Positions 61,008 to 64,000 of a stretch of DNA of 64,000 nt are shown in pieces. Each line of letters begins with the position of its first letter. Position 1 is the stretch's first letter. A program made the translations under genes and the position numbers. The notes beneath the pieces were generated by a model. It made no database searches, had not been told where the DNA came from, and saw only the letters and a list, made by a program, of their open reading frames with translations. Source of the stretch: Azotosporobacter soli (GTDB taxonomy: Bacteria; Bacillota; Negativicutes; SG130). The stretch is taken from contig NZ_JAUAOA010000004.1 in NCBI RefSeq assembly GCF_030542965.1, positions 62,001-126,000 on the forward strand, given 5' to 3'.

Positions 61008-61367
61008 GTGCGTTGGTATATAGAAGTTTTGAAAAAGTATGCCGTATTTAATGGTCGTGCCGGACGGGAAGAGTTTTGGTATTTTACCTTAGTCAGTTTT
61101 ATCATTAATATCTGCTTGTCGCTGTTGGATCGTCTTTTAGGCATGGGCGGCGAAGGCTTGTTAGGCCTGATTTACATGGTTGCGACGCTTTTGCCGAGTC
61201 TTGGAGTTTCTTTCCGTCGCCTGCATGACACCGGACGCAGCGCCTGGTGGATGCTGACGTTGTTCATTCCGATTCTGGGCGTGTTTGTCTATTTAGGATT
61301 GATGACGTTTAAAAGTCAGGAAGGCGATAATCAATACGGGCAAAATCCGCAGAATCAGACAGCGTAA
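61008..61367 (+). CDS. DUF805 family membrane protein
   Basis: 119 residues. DUF805 hallmarks: an N-terminal WYIEVLKKYAVFNGRAGREEFWYF, helices around FTLVSFIINICLSLLDRLLG and LIYMVATLLPSLGVSFRRLHDTGRSAWW, and a C-terminal helix (LTLFIPILGVFVYLGLM) followed by a polar tail (KSQEGDNQYGQNPQ). It is an inner-membrane protein of unknown function. GTG 61008 follows AAGGAGG; a TATAAT at 60966-60971 may be its -10. The 72-nt upstream extension of the frame is not used. Confidence 0.9.
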   Translation: MRWYIEVLKKYAVFNGRAGREEFWYFTLVSFIINICLSLLDRLLGMGGEGLLGLIYMVATLLPSLGVSFRRLHDTGRSAWWMLTLFIPILGVFVYLGLMTFKSQEGDNQYGQNPQNQTA

Positions 61368-61370
61368 AGA

Positions 61371-61426
61371 AAACGGCAACAAAAAAACTTGCAGCATCAA
61401 TCTGCAAGTTTTTTTTGTTGCCGTTT
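61371..61426. terminator. Bidirectional terminator overlapping the end of the small minus-strand gene
   Basis: Stem of ~23 bp, starting AAACGGCAACAAAAAAACTT, around GCATCAATC. It ends DUF805 (+). Its right arm and loop also encode the last ~10 residues and the stop of the 56-residue protein (-). Confidence 0.9.
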
Positions 61427-61567
61427 CGTTTGCACGAAGCGGTAAATGCCGTAGCCGACCAACGCGATTACGATCGGTACGAACAACAGGTTCGTCAGTT
61501 TCGCTCCCGTATGCCAAGCCATGCTATGCATGACCTTTTGGACAAATCCATCCATCATATGTTGCAA
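61397..61567 (-). CDS. Small single-span membrane protein (56 residues)
   Basis: A short frame, TTG 61567 to TGA 61397: MQHMMDGFVQKVMHSMAWHT, then GAKLTNLLFVPIVIALVGYG, then a basic tail IYRFVQTKRQQKKLAD. AAGGGATG lies seven bases before the TTG; ATG 61558 is an alternative start. One clear membrane helix (LLFVPIVIALVGYGIYRFV) with positive residues after it (C-terminus inside). It is judged real from the ribosome site, the helix plus positive tail, and the end inside a terminator. The function is unknown and I know no close family. Confidence 0.7.
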   Translation of the reverse strand: MQHMMDGFVQKVMHSMAWHTGAKLTNLLFVPIVIALVGYGIYRFVQTKRQQKKLAD

Positions 61568-61686
61568 GCGTTATCATCCCTTCATTCTGGCACGAATTAT
61601 AGTGCTGTTTTATGTATATAAGAATTCGCGCTGCAAGCGGATGTTCCTGCTTGCCGTTACTGCTGCTTTTAGCAAATTCAAGACTT

Positions 61687-62451
61687 TTAAAGCGACCAAG
61701 TCACATTAGAAAGAAGGCGACAAGAGTTGCATTGGAAATCAAACAGGCCGTGAAGAGGTTCTTTAAGCAACCAATTTTCATTACAGCAGGGGCATTTGCG
61801 CTGTAGTTCGGCTTTTTTACTTCGGCCAGAAGATCGTAGGAGATAGTAATAGGTTGGTACAGTGGTCAGAGTTGTAATACGTCGGCAAATATCGATGCCG
61901 CGTTTGCTTAAGCTGCTGTTGGCTTGAGACAGTTCTTTTAGAGCAAAGCGTTCACCAGTCGAACAATTCATTTGCAAGGTATCACATGCTCGATAATCGC
62001 TTTCCCAGGTCATGACGTCAACATATTCGTCATCTTTTGTTGTCGGTATCTTATATAAGGGGATTGAACCGAAGCAATCGCCACAACGAAGCGGTGATTC
62101 CAGTGAAAGATAGTTGGTATAAAGAAAATAAGCATGCACTTTTTGGCAATTGCAAAGCGGTGCGCTTGAAGAATCATGTCCGATTATTTTCCATGACCAC
62201 TCAATGCCCAAATTCTTTAGTGCGGCAGAGAAATTTTTTTCGTAAATAGTGGGAGCTTGCGCCAATGCAGTTTCCTCCGGCGCACATAAATAAGTACGAT
62301 AGCCAGTAGGAACGCTTGCAAGCGGATACTCCTGACCGATAATTTTCCCTCCCATGCGCAATGCATGAAGTAGGCACTCGATGGCTTCCACTAAATGTTC
62401 TTTCTTTGTATGTGGTTGAGCGGCATGAAAATCAATTTCGACTACAACCAT
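61687..62451 (-). CDS. Zn-ribbon-containing protein (DUF2310)
   Basis: 254 residues. The start MVVVEIDFHAAQPHTKKEHL, a middle with SPLRCGDCFGSIPLYKIP, and a C-terminal Cys4 ribbon CPCCNEN...FQCNSCRLL match DUF2310, described as Zn-ribbon proteins that may bind nucleic acid. The function is not known. ATG 62451 follows AAAAGG at eight bases; the longer frame starts in the spacer. Codon use is more A/T-rich than in the neighbours. Single gene; the DHA2 exporter lies 130 nt upstream on the same strand. Confidence 0.82.
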   Translation of the reverse strand: MVVVEIDFHAAQPHTKKEHLVEAIECLLHALRMGGKIIGQEYPLASVPTGYRTYLCAPEETALAQAPTIYEKNFSAALKNLGIEWSWKIIGHDSSSAPLCNCQKVHAYFLYTNYLSLESPLRCGDCFGSIPLYKIPTTKDDEYVDVMTWESDYRACDTLQMNCSTGERFALKELSQANSSLSKRGIDICRRITTLTTVPTYYYLLRSSGRSKKAELQRKCPCCNENWLLKEPLHGLFDFQCNSCRLLSNVTWSL

Positions 62452-62580
62452 ATGCGATACCTTTTCCTTTTTATTTCTCTGCGTATATGCAGATTGCGCT
62501 AAATCGCTTCGAAAGTGCTGCAATCTACACAATCTTTTATTGCTAAAAAGTAAAAAATACTTTAGGGAAAATAAATCGAA

Positions 62581-64000
62581 TCAAACCGTCCGTTTTTTGC
62601 GCGTCCACAACGAGAGCGCGAAGCCGACGATGCCCAGAAGGAGAAAGAAGCGGAAATTCTGCTGCGTGCCGAAGGCGATTGCTTGCGCTTGCAGCGCAGG
62701 CGTAACGTCGCGATAGAGCGTAAGAAAATTGGCGCTGTTCATGGTCAGGAGACTTGAGGCCAGCGCCGTACCGAGCGCCCCGGCGACCTGCTGCAAAGTG
62801 GCCATGATTGCGACGCCGTCGGCGTTGTACTTCGGCGGCAGCTGGTTGAGACCGTTCGTCTGCGCAGGCATTAAGAGCATCGAAGCGCCGAACATGAAGA
62901 GCGCGTAAACGACGGTTGTCTCGTTCAGATTGGCTTGCGTGAAGGAAAAAACGGCCAGCGTCAGACTGAGCAGAAAAAAACCGGTCAGCAGCAAGAGTCT
63001 TGCGCCGTGTTTGTCGTAAAAACGGCCGGTAAACGGCGACATGATGCCGTTGATCATAGCGCCGGGCAACATGACCAAGGCCGCTGCAATGCTCGAAAAG
63101 CCCAGGGCTTTTTGCACGTAAAGCGGCAGGACGAAACCGGCAGCCAATACCGTCATCATGCTGATCATCACGATGGCCGCGCCGATGCTGAACATGGCAT
63201 GCGAAAATACGCGAACATGAATCAGTGGTTTATCGAGACGCAACTGGCGGACGACAAATGCGGCCAGACTTAAAGCGCCGCTAACGAGACAGCTGAGTAC
63301 GGCAGCGTCCTTCCAGCCAAGCTCGGCGGAAATGCTCACGCCGTAAACGAGTCCGACAAAGGCGAGCGTGGAAAGGAAAATGGAAAGCGCATCGATCGAA
63401 ATGCTTTCTTCAGAGCGGATGTCCTTGATATAGCGGCTGCCGCAAAGAAAAGAAAGCGCAAGCAGCGGCAGCACACTGAAGAAAATCCAGTGCCAGTTCA
63501 GCCACTCGATCATCACGCCGCCGAATGTGGGGCCGAGCGCCGGGGCGAAACTGGCGACAAGTCCGGCGAGTCCCATGACGCGTCCGCGATGGCTGAGCGG
63601 AATCTGCGCTAAGATAATGTTCATCAAAAGCGGCAGCGAGATGCTCGTGCCGACCGCCTGGATGATCCGCCCTGCGAGCAGCAGCCAGAACGTCGTCGCG
63701 AAGCCGCAGAGCATTGTGCCGAAGGCAAAGAGAAAGATCGCCGCTTGGAATAAGCGTTTCGTGCGAACCTTTTTTACCAAGAGCGGCGAAAGCGGGATCA
63801 GCGTCGAAAGCGTCAGCAGATAGCCGGTAGTCAGCCATTGAATGACGGCGGCCGAAACGCCAAGCTCATCGATCAGCAGCGCATACGCGATGTTCAATGC
63901 GGTTTCGGAAAGGATGCCGATAAACGTGACCAGAGCAAGCGAGACGATAACGATAAGCGTGGTTTTATGCACGGCGGCTTCTTCGCCGACCGCAAGTGCA
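62581..64000 (-). CDS. DHA2-family MFS drug exporter (5' end probably outside the window)
   Basis: At least 463 residues, 14-helix type (DHA2). Motifs: ILSETALNIAYALLIDELG (the conserved Asp/Glu-Thr-X-X-Asn), LLAGRIIQAVGTSISLPLLMNII (parts), HRGRVMGLAGLVASFAPALGPTFGGVMIEWLNWHWIFF (parts, motif C), and FYDKHGARLLLLTG. It is a proton-driven exporter of drugs or metabolites in the inner membrane. A GTG at 63972 could start it but has no ribosome site. The frame stays open to position 64000 with a hydrophilic head (GEEAAVHKTTL), so the true start likely lies beyond the edge. Confidence 0.88.
   Translation of the reverse strand, partial: ALAVGEEAAVHKTTLIVIVSLALVTFIGILSETALNIAYALLIDELGVSAAVIQWLTTGYLLTLSTLIPLSPLLVKKVRTKRLFQAAIFLFAFGTMLCGFATTFWLLLAGRIIQAVGTSISLPLLMNIILAQIPLSHRGRVMGLAGLVASFAPALGPTFGGVMIEWLNWHWIFFSVLPLLALSFLCGSRYIKDIRSEESISIDALSIFLSTLAFVGLVYGVSISAELGWKDAAVLSCLVSGALSLAAFVVRQLRLDKPLIHVRVFSHAMFSIGAAIVMISMMTVLAAGFVLPLYVQKALGFSSIAAALVMLPGAMINGIMSPFTGRFYDKHGARLLLLTGFFLLSLTLAVFSFTQANLNETTVVYALFMFGASMLLMPAQTNGLNQLPPKYNADGVAIMATLQQVAGALGTALASSLLTMNSANFLTLYRDVTPALQAQAIAFGTQQNFRFFLLLGIVGFALSLWTRKKRTV

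Noticed and set aside
61293-61517. 74-codon minus-strand frame over the DUF805 terminator
   Set aside because: A different frame (61397-61567) has a ribosome site and a proper membrane helix, and explains the region better.

Overview
The window comes from a member of the Firmicutes that has an outer membrane, most likely a Negativicutes bacterium of the Sporomusaceae type. This is inferred from gene content, not from a marker gene. The gene style is Firmicutes: MocR regulators, a PRD regulator, strong Shine-Dalgarno boxes, many U-tailed terminators and GTG/TTG starts. It is mixed with outer-membrane equipment: an autotransporter, a FadL/PorV-like barrel ending in Phe, and an RND pump with its periplasmic adaptor. 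Metabolism looks anaerobic and amino-acid based: NADP-type glutamate dehydrogenase, DcuC, amino-acid ABC and APC transporters, and a basic amino-acid decarboxylase relative. I see no tRNA, rRNA, CRISPR array, transposase or phage gene.

Layout. 1-5.7 kb: a clipped gene end, a Crp/Fnr regulator, an exported SAM hydroxide adenosyltransferase relative, an exported metallophosphoesterase, a PheC-like periplasmic protein and a soluble chemoreceptor with a CZB zinc domain. 5.8-11.2 kb: an RMD1/DUF155 protein, gamma-glutamyltransferase, and an MFS exporter divergent from a MocR regulator with an 18-bp perfect palindrome in its promoter. 11.4-14.0 kb: a two-gene amino-acid ABC system of unusual design (permuted binding protein fused to a permease, and an ATPase with an extra C-terminal domain). 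14-20 kb: small membrane and secreted proteins (DUF4386, GNAT, HsmA, GlsB, YkvA, DUF1036-CAP, a lipoprotein). 20-22.6 kb: a cupin, an AraC regulator and an out-of-context RsmH-like methyltransferase. 22.7-27.3 kb: LysR divergent from an aconitase-like hydratase plus DcuC. 27.5-32.8 kb: an outer-membrane barrel, a PLP decarboxylase divergent from a second MocR, and gdhA. 33-36.4 kb: a 981-residue ATP-grasp/PEP-synthase-like protein with response-regulator-like modules, and arsC.

36.7-43.3 kb: RND adaptor and pump, HD hydrolase, MscS channel. 43.4-51 kb: a GyrI-like protein, an orphan histidine kinase with a LexA-box-like palindrome upstream, an amidohydrolase with an APC permease, and an AraC regulator. 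51-54 kb: an unrecognised 187-residue protein and an autotransporter that share a 31-nt upstream element. 54.3-59.8 kb: a complete fructose-family PTS operon (PRD regulator, IIA, IIB, IIC, two class II aldolases). 59.8-64 kb: a small soluble chemoreceptor, DUF805, a 56-residue membrane protein, a Zn-ribbon DUF2310 protein and the start of a DHA2 exporter running off the edge.

No mobile island is evident. The observations most worth following are the ABC system at 11.4-14.0 kb, the shared element at 51-52 kb with the orphan protein, the branched RNA-like structure after gdhA, and the REC-like/ATP-grasp protein. Many CDS starts were moved inward from the longest frame to the codon that has a Shine-Dalgarno box; each case is noted.
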